64,000 nt of DNA from JAWKNZ01 sp041391425. GTDB taxonomy: Bacteria; Bdellovibrionota_B; Oligoflexia; Oligoflexales; JAWKNZ01. Shown here piece after piece: positions 38,358-48,230 of the stretch (positions are counted from its first letter, which is position 1; each line of letters begins with the position of its first letter). Position numbers and translations under genes: made by a program. The stretch spans positions 29,039-93,038 of the forward strand of contig JAWKNZ010000014.1 in assembly GCA_041391425.1 (NCBI GenBank), in the 5' to 3' direction. Under the pieces are notes generated by a model that had not been told where the DNA came from, did no database searches, and was given only the letters and a program-made list of their open reading frames with translations.

Positions 38358-39524
38358 TTATTGCTCGATGCATAGAAATCTGAGGGCATCACACGAGAGT
38401 AAAATATTGATGTTGGTATCAATCCATAAGGAAGCGCTATTGATGGCAACAGCCTTAACCTCCGAAGCGCTGTTTGACCAGTCATTACAGTTTTTGGCTA
38501 CTGTACCATTTGGAAACAAGCCGACTGCGGCTAAATTGCTTCCTCTTTCTTGCGACCATGGGGCCCCCGTCTCATCATAGTTCACACCATTTTCGGCGTT
38601 TGCTCCATTGAATAAATCTTGCACGTTTGCAAGAACCGTTTCATCAGCAAGGTTTTTTAGAGGGACTGGAGAGTTATAGATAAAACGCGAAGCTGTGCTT
38701 TCCATACTTGTAGAAATTAGAGCTTTCCATGTACCGCCTAGGTTGCCTTTCTTTGCTAAAGAATTACAGAAAGTGTCGGCCTGATTGAGTGAATCCCATG
38801 CCCCAGGATATGTATTTGAGGTAAAGAAGATTCTTTTTGCTGGACCTGGAGCTACATTAGTCGCTGTGGCTGTCTGTTGAGATGTTGCGGTTGGGAAATA
38901 ACATTGGTTGATTTCAGACGATGTTACCTGGGTGCTAAGGCAAGAGGTTAGGGTTTCTCCTGAAATATTAAGCATTTTCTCAAGAGCTTCTAGTAGTGAT
39001 TCTCTATAATTGCCTTCTCCATTTGTTCCTTGCGAGCTAATTTCTATAATAGCTTGTGCAACTTCTTCTGGAGATGCTGGAAAAATGAATTGACTGACAA
39101 CCTCATCCTTTTTTACGTCAGAACCTGACTCAATAATCGTTTCGTTATAGATAACTTTCCAAGTATACGAGGTATTATTAAGAGAATTGGGTGTGCTATT
39201 TTCACTGGCATGCGATTGAACATGGCATTGTACTAAAACATCAGTGGTATTTTCTATTATATTTAAAAATTCACATCCTAGTAAGTTTACACCATTAATC
39301 CATACCGGTTCGTCGGTTCCTTGAGCGTCGGCGGATGCTAAACCTTTATCTGTGTCGTTCGTATCTTCCGAAATTTCATTGCTTTGGGATGAAGATGCAG
39401 AAGAAGAAAAAGGCGCATTTGCTGGGCCATTACATCCAGTGTAAATAAATATAAATCCTGCATACAAGAATGGCTTTACTGCTGATGATAGAAAGATTTT
39501 GCTTGAGCTAATTTTCATTTTCAT
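38358..39524 (-). CDS. Lipoprotein with C-terminal DUF1554 / endostatin-like domain
   Basis: 388 aa. Lipobox YTGC after the hydrophobic signal, a Ser/Asp/Thr tether of ~50 residues, a middle region with cysteines, and a C-terminal ~160-residue domain. That domain reads KRIFFTSNTYPGAWDSLNQADTFCNSLA, GTWKALISTSMESTASRF, CNDWSN and ending LSCDALRFLCIEQ. This is the pattern of the DUF1554 / collagen-XV-endostatin-like C-type-lectin fold found in surface lipoproteins of Leptospira and other bacteria. AAGGA precedes the ATG. Diverges from the next lipoprotein gene. The role in adhesion is inference. Confidence 0.8.
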   Translation of the reverse strand: MKMKISSSKIFLSSAVKPFLYAGFIFIYTGCNGPANAPFSSSASSSQSNEISEDTNDTDKGLASADAQGTDEPVWINGVNLLGCEFLNIIENTTDVLVQCHVQSHASENSTPNSLNNTSYTWKVIYNETIIESGSDVKKDEVVSQFIFPASPEEVAQAIIEISSQGTNGEGNYRESLLEALEKMLNISGETLTSCLSTQVTSSEINQCYFPTATSQQTATATNVAPGPAKRIFFTSNTYPGAWDSLNQADTFCNSLAKKGNLGGTWKALISTSMESTASRFIYNSPVPLKNLADETVLANVQDLFNGANAENGVNYDETGAPWSQERGSNLAAVGLFPNGTVAKNCNDWSNSASEVKAVAINSASLWIDTNINILLSCDALRFLCIEQ

Positions 39525-39739
39525 AGATTCCTTCCATACTGTCTCTTCGGTTGGCGTAAGGTTAATCTTTAAAATCTTTAATTTGTTGAATATTATTAAT
39601 AAGATGTGGTGCAGTATTGTTGGCCGTAGAGATTTGCAGCAATTTGGGTACAGAAACTTATTTATCTATCAAGTTTTGGATTTGAAAATCCGATAGAGGA
39701 TTCTGATGGGGGTTTATCGTTAATAATGAGGTCTTTTAA

Positions 39740-41002
39740 ATGAAGAGTATTAGTCTATTATTGATCGTGCCTATTTTTATTATTACATCATTGGCATCAT
39801 GTTCCAGTGGTAAGGTAAAAAAACGCCCGAGTTCTAAGACAAGTTCTAGCTCCCCCCAAAATAATACTGATGATGCAGAAGGAACAAATTTTGAGGTGGA
39901 TAAGTCATCGGCTGATAACTGTACTGATGGTAGTTCCAGTACTGACGGATGTTCTACTGACGGAAGTGATACTTCCAGTAGTGGATCTGGAAGTGATGAT
40001 GGTTCAGAAGTGGATTGTAGTAAGTTAGAAAATTTACTTAGTGTTCCTGAGTGTAAGCCTGGGCCTAACTGTGACAAAGAAAATGGTTTTGCTGAGATAA
40101 ATGGTGAATGTCAAAAAGTGGATTGTAATACGATGATAGAGCCGACGCCGTGCTATTTTTCTCCTGGGAATGGGATTGGAGATTATTCGCGTAGTTGTCA
40201 AAACGGCACATGGATTGACGATGTCACCAGCTGCCGTTTGATTGCTTGTACTGAGTCTGGCTATGAAATTAGTTCTGATTATTCTTCCTGTTCAAGAAAG
40301 TCTCTCAGTCTGACGCTTTCTAAAACAGCGAACGGTCCGTCTACTACTATATTTTCTGCTTTCGAAGAAATTTATTTTAAATTGGATCATGCTTATGCAG
40401 TTCCGGAAATTTGTATCGCCGAAGAGTTGAATATAGATAATTGTTCGTCCAATGGTAGTGGTTGGACAGCATTGACTGAAGATGGGTATATTTTGAGTGG
40501 AGATACATACCGCTCTTCTCCGTGGTTTAGCCGCTATACTGTTAGCAATGGAGGAAATTTTGAAATTTTTGCTCGGATAGGAAGGCAAGATGATACGTTA
40601 ATTTCGTTAAAAGCCTCTGTTAGAACGGCATCGGCTCCAAGTTTGACAATTTCCAATACAGAAAATGGAACCCTGCAAACGACAGTCTATGCTTCAAAGC
40701 CTATTTATGTCTATGGCGGTAACCTAGGGTATAAAGTCGTTGCGAATGGCACCGATGCGGGCTTTGTTGGCTCAGCGGTTTGTATATCTTATGAAGGAAA
40801 TAAAAATTGTAGTGATCCTGCAAATTATTTAGACCTCGTTGAAGGAGGGGATTGGGTGTATGAGCCTACATATAGCGGTGGTATTGGCCGTTGGAGTGCT
40901 AAGTTAGCTGCAAATACAATTGCACCAGGGACATATATAGTCAGATTTTTAAATAAAATTAGTAATAAAATGAGTCCAAATACTTCTGTCACAGTTAAGT
41001 AA
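39740..41002 (+). CDS. Lipoprotein with Ser/Asp-rich tether, unknown
   Basis: 420 aa. Lipobox LASC. A ~75-residue Ser/Asp/Thr/Gly-rich tether with short DGSSSTDGCSTDGSD repeats is followed by a cysteine-rich segment (CSKLENLLSVPECKPGPNCDKENGF..CQKVDCNTM..PCYFSPG..SCQNGTW) reminiscent of a small disulfide module. Two beta-rich regions follow (SLTLSKTANGPSTTIFSAFEEIYF and SLTISNTENGTLQTTVYASKPIYV) that are mutually similar, so they look like an internal duplication. GAGG lies nine bases before the ATG. Probably surface exposed. Confidence 0.75.
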   Translation: MKSISLLLIVPIFIITSLASCSSGKVKKRPSSKTSSSSPQNNTDDAEGTNFEVDKSSADNCTDGSSSTDGCSTDGSDTSSSGSGSDDGSEVDCSKLENLLSVPECKPGPNCDKENGFAEINGECQKVDCNTMIEPTPCYFSPGNGIGDYSRSCQNGTWIDDVTSCRLIACTESGYEISSDYSSCSRKSLSLTLSKTANGPSTTIFSAFEEIYFKLDHAYAVPEICIAEELNIDNCSSNGSGWTALTEDGYILSGDTYRSSPWFSRYTVSNGGNFEIFARIGRQDDTLISLKASVRTASAPSLTISNTENGTLQTTVYASKPIYVYGGNLGYKVVANGTDAGFVGSAVCISYEGNKNCSDPANYLDLVEGGDWVYEPTYSGGIGRWSAKLAANTIAPGTYIVRFLNKISNKMSPNTSVTVK

Positions 41003-41006
41003 GTGA

Positions 41007-42629
41007 TTAAGGGATCGATTGGAAATCGTAGGCCTTAACCGGATCGAATTTCCAATCGGCGACAAAGTTTATAATTGATTTTTGTGCCGAGTATATTTCT
41101 CGATTCATTAAGGCAAGATTTGCAACCTCTTCTTGAGGAATTTTACTAGATCCAGCGTCGTGAGTTATTTTCTCAACTAAATCATGATAGTGGACTTCAT
41201 TTGATTTTTTGAGCTCTATAAGTTCATCATAAAGCTGCAACTCTGAAACAATGTTAAGAATATGAGTCAAATTGGTATAAAAATCTCTACTTTGTTCAAA
41301 AAACAGATCGCTATATTGTCTAAGCCTTGAATTTTCCGAGTCTGCAAATGTGTCAATATTGTGTTTTATGTCTTTTATCCCTTTGATGCCATGCATTAAT
41401 TCGCTAAGAGCTAATGAATACTTTCTCAGTGTATCGTGAGTTAAGCGCTCTTGTCCTTCAAGTTGAATGCGGGCCATAAACGTAATCAATGCTCCTTCGA
41501 TTTCTTTTATTTCATAATATAATTTGGTGAAAATGGGTTGATTTTCGATTGCGGAAGCTTCTAAGCGGAAGGCGATTTTGATACACTTTATAACCTTGTT
41601 TATAAGGCTTCCTAATTCGTTTTTTATAGCGACAATGGAAGCTTCCGCAATTTGTGGCGAGACATTATCGATAAATTCGAGGTAAGTGATGCGTTTGCTT
41701 TGAAAACTTTTTGCCAAAAGCCTGGCAAAACTTTCAGTGAATGGTAAAAACAGTAAAATTCCTAAAAAATTAAACGTACTATGAAATGCGACTAATATAT
41801 ATAAAGGATTAGCTGTTAGCATCATACAAAACTGTATAAGAGGTATTAGAAAAGTAAGTGCGAGGATACCAGTGATAATATTAAATGTTATGTGTGCGAA
41901 TGCGGCTTGCTTTTTAGCTGCGGAGCCACCAATGCTCCCTAATAACGTAGTCATTGTGGTGCCTATATCGGCTCCGACAGCTAAGGCAGCAGCAGCGTGA
42001 ATATCGATTAATTGAGCGTTAAGTGCGGTTAGCGTTATCATCATCATTGCCGAGCTAGACTGGATTATCGCAGTAAAAAAAAGAGCAAAAAATGCATAGA
42101 TAATAAGTGGATAACCTTGTAATGCAGCTAGATCAAAATATTGTTCGAGAGAGACCATACTGTTTTTCATAAAGTCTAGGCCGAGAAGAAGCATTCCCAG
42201 AGCTGCTAAAACCTGGAAAGCAGTAGAAAGATTTTTTCGTTCGGCAAGAACAACTCCTCCTACTCCTCCTACAGCAATAAGAGGAAAGGCTAGGGTTTGT
42301 ACGTCGATTTTAAAGCCAAGAGTGGCGACGATCCACCCCGTAAACGTCGTGCCTAAATTAGCTCCAAAAATGACGCCGAGAGCGTTATGCATCTCAAGGA
42401 TTCCAGCACCCATAAAAGCCAGGACCATTAAAGTGACGACCGAGCTACTCTGCATTATAGCTGTGGCAGCAGTTCCAGCTATAATGCCGCGAATTGGGGT
42501 GCTAGTAAAATTTTTTAAGGAGTGTTTGAATTTTTTTCCTACGAGGTTGGTTAAACCTCGCTCTAAAAAAGACATAGCAAGTAAAAAAAGTCCGAGTCCA
42601 CCTGCAAATAGAGTCCATTGGTGCTGCAC
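41007..42629 (-). CDS. Na/Pi cotransporter family protein with PhoU-like C-terminal domain
   Basis: 540 aa inner-membrane protein (NptA/YjbB type). The two inverted-repeat halves carry the QSSS motifs: TAIMQSSSVVTLMVLAFMGAG and TAIIQSSSAMMMITLTAL. The C-terminal ~220 residues are a soluble helical PhoU-like domain. Function is sodium-coupled phosphate transport or phosphate efflux (family knowledge). GTG start with AAGGA nine bases upstream. It converges with the tethered lipoprotein gene, four bases apart. Confidence 0.9.
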   Translation of the reverse strand: MQHQWTLFAGGLGLFLLAMSFLERGLTNLVGKKFKHSLKNFTSTPIRGIIAGTAATAIMQSSSVVTLMVLAFMGAGILEMHNALGVIFGANLGTTFTGWIVATLGFKIDVQTLAFPLIAVGGVGGVVLAERKNLSTAFQVLAALGMLLLGLDFMKNSMVSLEQYFDLAALQGYPLIIYAFFALFFTAIIQSSSAMMMITLTALNAQLIDIHAAAALAVGADIGTTMTTLLGSIGGSAAKKQAAFAHITFNIITGILALTFLIPLIQFCMMLTANPLYILVAFHSTFNFLGILLFLPFTESFARLLAKSFQSKRITYLEFIDNVSPQIAEASIVAIKNELGSLINKVIKCIKIAFRLEASAIENQPIFTKLYYEIKEIEGALITFMARIQLEGQERLTHDTLRKYSLALSELMHGIKGIKDIKHNIDTFADSENSRLRQYSDLFFEQSRDFYTNLTHILNIVSELQLYDELIELKKSNEVHYHDLVEKITHDAGSSKIPQEEVANLALMNREIYSAQKSIINFVADWKFDPVKAYDFQSIP

Positions 42630-42838
42630 GTATTTATATCCTTCTATGGTAAATCTTCATTGGAAGCAGGGCTTAATTAAATAAGTTTCCCAAGGCACAA
42701 TTTTTATGCTTGTTACAAGAAAATGTACCCTAGTTCAAGTAGGGTTTTTGTCGCTTTTTTCTTTTAAACCTCGATATTCTGTCTTATAAACAGCTATAAA
42801 GCCAGAAGTCATTGCAGCGAGCTTACATTAGTTTAAAT

Positions 42839-43139
42839 CCCGTATCCGAATTTCTAGCCGGTTGCGTCGTTGCTTCGTCGTCAGGAAATCCTCATGTACC
42901 AACATGTACACTGCGGTTTCCCTTCTCCTCGCGCCTAGCGCCCGGCCGAACTTCGAATCCGGTGAAAATACTACATCCCGTATCCGAATTTCTAGCCGGT
43001 TGCGTCGTTGCTTCGTCGTCAGGAAATCCTCATGTACCAACATGTACACTGCGGTTTCCCTTCTCCTCGCGCCTAGCACCCGGCCGAACTTCGAACCCGT
43101 TGAAAATACTACAGTTTTTCAAAAAATTTCAGATCCCGG
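42839..43139 (+). repeat. Family A palindromic repeat, tandem pair
   Basis: Two nearly identical head-to-tail units (about 42839-42975 and 42976-43139). The second ends with the full tail gatcccgg. TTAAAT lies on both sides (42833-42838 and 43140-43145), the longest apparent target duplication of the family. As in the array at 3159, only the last unit has the complete tail, so the array probably grew after one insertion. Confidence 0.9.
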
Positions 43140-43148
43140 TTAAATGTA

Positions 43149-43185
43149 CCTAGCCTTTCCTCATTAAATTAAGGGAAAGGCTAGG
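43149..43185 (-). terminator. Hairpin downstream of the Usp gene
   Basis: Perfect stem CCTAGCCTTTCC / GGAAAGGCTAGG with a 13-base loop, nine bases after the end of the universal stress gene on the minus strand. No T run follows on either strand, so this may be a processing or stabilising hairpin rather than a standard intrinsic terminator. Confidence 0.45.
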
Positions 43186-43193
43186 GCTAGCTG

Positions 43194-44207
43194 CTAGGTT
43201 AAATGCCCCAGGGTAGAAACCACTAAAATTGGCAACTCTAAGTTCAGCATACTGTAGAAAGGGATTCTTCCAATTGAAAAAGGCCTTTTATGAATTAAAT
43301 GATGCTGTCCGAAAACGACTAAGTCCGGATTTGTCTCTTTGATGACCTCTTGGAGTTTTTCATATATATCGCCAAAGGCAATTTTTCGGTTATAGTCAAC
43401 CTTTTGCATTTCTAATATAGCTTGTGATACCTCTAAGCGTTTTGACATGCTATCTGTAATTGCTTTTTCTGTATTTGCTACAATAGTTTCTTTTTTTATT
43501 GGGAAATCAAATTGCAAGTCCCGTAAGGTAGGAGTATATGAGGCGACTTGTTCTGCCCATTTGATAAGATTTTCTTTAGATTCCTTATGAATATGCAAAT
43601 GCAATAGTTCGGATTTTTTAAGTGCACCAGCTAACTCAGCTGCTGTTGGCAGTGCATCATGGCTTGAAGGGCTTAGATCGTCACAGACTAATATGGTTAG
43701 TTTTTTTTCTTGCTTTTTATCACCAGCAAAGTCGTAAATTTTTTCTTCCGGAAGCGCTAGGACTGGAATTGACGAGCTGGTTATAAGTTCTAATGCAGTT
43801 GTGAACCCTTTGGGTACGAACTTGTGGGCGATAGGTTTTATTCCACAAACCAATAGAGAGGCTCGAGAAGTTAGGGCTTCACTTTTTAAAGTTTCTGCTA
43901 CTTGGCCAATATGTACTGAGGTTTCTATATCGTATTCCTTTAAAAACGGTTTGATCGCCTCGTCCAATCGTTTTTTCGCAGACTTGAGTCTGCTTTCTTC
44001 ATTTAAAGTTGATAATCGTTGAGTAGGAGATGTATTAGAGTAAACCATGGGTCCTTGATTCCAAGGTTCCACTATATGGGTAAACTTGAGGCTCATATTG
44101 GAGCGTCTTGCTAGGCTTATGGTGCTTTTTATATAATCAGTAGTGGTTGGAGTGAATTTTATTCCAGCAACAATATGGCGATTTTTTCCAGAAAAACGGT
44201 CAAACAT
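43194..44207 (-). CDS. Universal stress protein with two Usp domains
   Basis: 337 aa. Two UspA-like domains (~8-155 and ~170-330). The second ends with a PDLVVFGQHHLIHKRPFSIGRIPFYSMLNLELPILVV block, similar to the ATP-binding G-2x-G-9x-G(S/T) loop but degenerate. The ribosome binding site is a G6 run inside a G/C palindrome (AGGGGGGCCCCCT) directly before the ATG, unusual in this AT-rich DNA. Cytoplasmic stress protein, partner unknown. Confidence 0.82.
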   Translation of the reverse strand: MFDRFSGKNRHIVAGIKFTPTTTDYIKSTISLARRSNMSLKFTHIVEPWNQGPMVYSNTSPTQRLSTLNEESRLKSAKKRLDEAIKPFLKEYDIETSVHIGQVAETLKSEALTSRASLLVCGIKPIAHKFVPKGFTTALELITSSSIPVLALPEEKIYDFAGDKKQEKKLTILVCDDLSPSSHDALPTAAELAGALKKSELLHLHIHKESKENLIKWAEQVASYTPTLRDLQFDFPIKKETIVANTEKAITDSMSKRLEVSQAILEMQKVDYNRKIAFGDIYEKLQEVIKETNPDLVVFGQHHLIHKRPFSIGRIPFYSMLNLELPILVVSTLGHLT

Positions 44208-44319
44208 AGGGGGCCCCCCTTCTCCAAATGTCTTGTTAAAAAACTATCGCGCTGTTATCAGAGCTTTCAAGTGTCTTGGCTGAAAATGCAAGTATTGATC
44301 CATTTTATTCCCATCACCC

Positions 44320-45939
44320 TTAGGACTTTCTTAGCATCAGTCCGGCTTTTATTTCTGCCAATTCCTTTGCCAGACTATTACTAGTTTCAATTGCTAAAAT
44401 ATCAGGTCCTATTGGAATAGTGCCCTCTTGGAGTAGATTTTCTACTAATTCTGGGCGTGCTTCTGATAGGCTTTTCCCACTTGCGAGGCGTTTGCTTATT
44501 CTTTCTTTGCTGATTTGGTTGTCGCAATGGCACCAAATTAAGCGGTAGTGGGCTGTGTATTTTTCCACAGTTTGCTCGACTTGATGCCTAATTGTTTCGG
44601 AAAGGAAGCTACCATCGAGCACAACAGTTAAACCTCGATCTAATAGATCGTCCAATCTACGGATGAGTTCTTGATAGACTGATTGTCTGTTTTCCTGAGT
44701 GTAAAGGCCTTCGCCGAAGAAATTTTTTTCGCTATTTTCGCTAAAAAGCTCTTTTCTAATGGCATCAGTTTGAAGAAGCTCAGCTCCATAGCGTTTTGCT
44801 ATGGCTTCTGCCAGTGTAGATTTGCCGGTGCCCATTCCCCCACCAATGACAAATACCCATTTGCCTTGTAAGCGGCAGGCATGGCGGTAGGCTATATTGC
44901 AATAATGGTCTACCAATTCGGCCTGATGTTTGGCTACTGCAAAGTCTTTGGTTTGGTGGTAACGGATTGCTGCAATTTTTGCACGTACTGATGCTCGATA
45001 AGACTTATAAAACTCGGCAAGTCTTGGGTCTTTAGGAAAATCATGGCTGCGTTCTTTGTAAGCATGAAGGATATAATTACCGCATTCTTCGTTTCCCATG
45101 TGCTCGCATTCAACAGCTAGAAAGGAAAGCTCATCCAATACGTCTAAGGTTGCAAATTCACGATTGAATTCGATGCAATCAAAAATTACCGGCATCGAGG
45201 GTTGTAAACAGATATGTTCTGGACGGAGGTCTCCGTGGCCATGGATAATATGTCCATTTTCTACTCTTTGGCGTAATTGGTCCTCTTCAAGGTCGAGAAA
45301 CATGAGCTGGGCACTATGAGCTGCACGTATTTTATCGCGAATATGAGGAGCTGCGTTGTCGAGAAGCACGGTACGATTTTGTTCGACGTGATTATGAATA
45401 TAGGTAAGATAAGCATCGGCATCTTCTAATATTGGATGTTGTGCCATATAAAAGTCACTAAGAAAACTAGAAAGCTGTTGAAGTTGGGCAACGGTCAATT
45501 TGTCCGAACTGATAAGTTGATCGAGCATTAAGTGTGCTGGCAACCTTTTCATCATGATAACTGGCTCAATTTTTTTGCCTGCACCGTTGATTTCTAATTC
45601 ACCACTTGTGTTTATGGTGATAAAGACGATTTGCAAATAGGTGTCGGGAGCAAGCCTTTTATTTAGAAACAATTCGTCCTGACAAGCTGCCAGACGTTTT
45701 TCGTACGTCGAAAAATCCAGAAAATCGTAGCAGGCATCTTTTTTCATTTTGTAGACAAAATTCTTTGTTAAATATACCAAAGAAATATGTGTTTCTTTAA
45801 ACTCTACAGCTGATTTAATTTTTTTCTCAGCTTTTTTTTGCGGCTTATCTGTTGCTTTATTAGCCTTATCTTCTAGTTGCCAATATGTGTCCGGCTCTAA
45901 CAAAAACGTATGAATTTTTGCTTTCATTTCGTCATTCAT
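44320..45939 (-). CDS. Bifunctional APH-like kinase / P-loop ATP-binding protein
   Basis: 539 aa. The N-terminal half resembles an aminoglycoside phosphotransferase fold, with HGDLRPEHICL (Brenner-type catalytic loop) and VIFDCIEFN for metal binding. The C-terminal half is a P-loop kinase domain with GGGMGTGKSTLAEAIAKRYG and VVLDGSFLSE. This COG2187/COG0645-type arrangement is widespread but its substrate is not known to me. A GGGAGG ribosome binding site precedes the ATG. The start lies 22 bases after the corrected ftsH stop, so ftsH and this gene are likely in one transcript. Confidence 0.85.
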   Translation of the reverse strand: MNDEMKAKIHTFLLEPDTYWQLEDKANKATDKPQKKAEKKIKSAVEFKETHISLVYLTKNFVYKMKKDACYDFLDFSTYEKRLAACQDELFLNKRLAPDTYLQIVFITINTSGELEINGAGKKIEPVIMMKRLPAHLMLDQLISSDKLTVAQLQQLSSFLSDFYMAQHPILEDADAYLTYIHNHVEQNRTVLLDNAAPHIRDKIRAAHSAQLMFLDLEEDQLRQRVENGHIIHGHGDLRPEHICLQPSMPVIFDCIEFNREFATLDVLDELSFLAVECEHMGNEECGNYILHAYKERSHDFPKDPRLAEFYKSYRASVRAKIAAIRYHQTKDFAVAKHQAELVDHYCNIAYRHACRLQGKWVFVIGGGMGTGKSTLAEAIAKRYGAELLQTDAIRKELFSENSEKNFFGEGLYTQENRQSVYQELIRRLDDLLDRGLTVVLDGSFLSETIRHQVEQTVEKYTAHYRLIWCHCDNQISKERISKRLASGKSLSEARPELVENLLQEGTIPIGPDILAIETSNSLAKELAEIKAGLMLRKS

Positions 45940-45961
45940 TAGGAGACCTCCCTAGCTTTGT

Positions 45962-47946
45962 TCAATTCGGTACTACAGGTTCAGATATACTATTATATTT
46001 GAACGTACATTTATCAAAAAATACATTGAGTTCTTTAGGAGCTTTAAGCTTTTTGAATACTTCTTTAAGTTCGTCTTCTTGCAAAGTTTCGCGTGTTAAA
46101 AGTAGAGCTGCGCTTTCCTCTAAGAGTGTCCGGTTTGTCGATAAAATTGACTGGGCAGCTTCAAAGGCGCTTCCAATAAGCCTGCGTACTGCCTCATCGA
46201 TGCGGATGGCAGATTGTTCACTATATGCTTTGACTCCAGCAATATTAAGTTCATTGCCGCGTAAAATGAGTTCCTATTTTCTTCGTAGGCCACAGATCCT
46301 AGAGCGTCGTCCATACCGTATTGGGTTACCATTTCTCGTGCAATATGAGTGGCTTTATTGATATCATCGACTGCTCCTGTCGAAAAATGATCAAAGATTA
46401 TTTTTTCAGCAGCTCTTCCACCTAAGAGTACTGTCATTTTACTTTCTAGCTCTTCCTTAGTCATAAGATAACGATCTTCTGTCGGTCTTTGAATTGTATA
46501 ACCTAGCGAGCCGATACCACGAGGGATAATGGAAACCTTATGCACTGCATCAGTTCCTGGAATCATTGCAGCAACGAGGGCATGGCCCATTTCATGATGG
46601 GCTACGATGATTTTTTCTTCTTCGCGAAACAGCCTATTGCGTTTTTCGAGGCCAGCTATAATGCGTTCTATCGCAAGGGTGAAATCATCTGTTGTCACGG
46701 CTTCAGCATCACGCCTTGTTGCCACTAATGCAGCTTCATTGGCGAGGTTAGCAATATCAGCGCCGGTGAAGCCGGCTGTTAAGGCCGAAATTTTTTCTAA
46801 ATCGGTGTCGTCGGCGAGGAAGATATGTTTAGTATGGACTTTTAATATTTCCAGGCGTCCATGCTTGTCTGGTCTGTCCACAAGCACCTGCCGGTCGAAG
46901 CGTCCAGAGCGTAAAAGAGCCGGGTCGAGGATTTCCGGACGGTTGGTTGCAGCTAAAAGCACAATACCTGAGGTAGAATCAAAGCCATCGAGTTCAACTA
47001 AGAGTTGGTTTAAGGTTTGTTCTTTTTCGTCATGACCTCCTCCCCCTAAGCTTACGGATCTTGAGCGCCCTAAGGCATCTAATTCGTCAACAAAAATAAT
47101 ACATGGTGCTTGTTTACGGGCTTGCTCGAATAAATCTCTAACCCTAGCAGCTCCTACGCCAACAAACATTTCGACGAACTCTGAGCCGTTTATGGAAAAG
47201 AAAGGCACTCCTGCTTCACCTGCTATGGCTTTTGCTAGCAGTGTTTTTCCGGTCCCTGGGGGGCCTACCAAAAGAACTCCTTTGGGAACCCGTGCTCCAA
47301 GTCTTCCAAAGCGTTTTTGATCTTTTAAAAAATTAACGATTTCCAGTAATTCAACCTTCGCTTCATTGACTCCAGCGACATCATCAAATTTTACTTTAGT
47401 ATCAGTTTCCACGTAGACTTTAGCTTTGCTTTTCCCTATGGACATTAGTTGATTGCCCACACCTCCACGTGTCATCCCACCGATGATGAAGAGCCATAGA
47501 CCGATAAAGATTAAAGCAGGCAGGATCCAAGAAAGGATGGTTTTTAAAAAGTCCCTTCAACAGACCGTGAGTATTCAACACCTGCATCTGACAGTTTTTT
47601 GCTAAATCTCATCCACTAGGGTAGTGATAAACTGTTTTTGGCCTTTTTCTAACGGGTCTTTTACAGTTCCATGAATTTGATTTTCATTTATAGTCACTTT
47701 AACTATTTGATTTTTCTTTAGAAGGGCCTCAAATTGGCTATATGGAATCGTTGCAGTTTGGACAGATTGCTCCCACATTCCTTGTAATAGATAGATTGCG
47801 ACTACTGTCAATATTATATAAAACATATTGAATTGGCCTGGGTTTAGTTTTGGGCTTGTTTTTTTTTCAGGTGGCAATGGCTTCTCCTTCCGCTTGTGAC
47901 TATGGATATAGCTCTCATGCAATAGAGTACGGAGTCTTTTTAGCAT
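45962..47946 (-). CDS. ftsH: ATP-dependent zinc metalloprotease FtsH, interrupted by frameshifts
   Basis: Membrane-anchored AAA+ protease. N-terminal part 47946-47602 has one transmembrane segment and the periplasmic domain. The AAA module (47475 onward) has GPPGTGKTLLAKAIAGEAGVPF, SGSEFVEMFVGVGAARVRDLF and the SRH AATNRPEILDPALLRSGRFDR. The zinc site is HHEMGHALV. Four one-base losses must be restored: in ga(g)gat near 47608, an A6 run (47595-47600), a T5 run (47546-47550) and a T4 run (46263-46266). The corrected protein is 662 aa, normal for FtsH, ending SEPVVPN at 45962. The second transmembrane segment SWILPALIFIGLWLFIIGG is recovered only after correction. Confidence 0.93.
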
Positions 47947-48230
47947 AAATGAGCACTGCTTAAAGTGTTTTTTACGCCGGCAATTGAATTTTGTTTGTTG
48001 CGCATTTTTATAATGAATTTCATTATCTGTATCTGATTAGTTATATTGCGTATAAGGAAGGAATAGGTGTGCTAGATATTTTACTGTATTGCGCTTTTTT
48101 GTGTTTAAAATAGATACATATCGATGGAGTCGGACTTTCTATAAGACCGGTGATAATTCGTTGGTATAACTGGATTGTTTTGTATTATGGTAAGCAAACT
48201 TATGGTGGAATACGACAGTTTTTTGTCTTT

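Noticed and set aside
3159..43139. CRISPR-like array because of repeated units
   Set aside because: Units are long palindromes repeated without spacers, and there are no cas genes.
42812..43153. Open frames on both strands through the tandem pair at 42839
   Set aside because: Same repeat-derived peptides as in the array at 3159; not genes.
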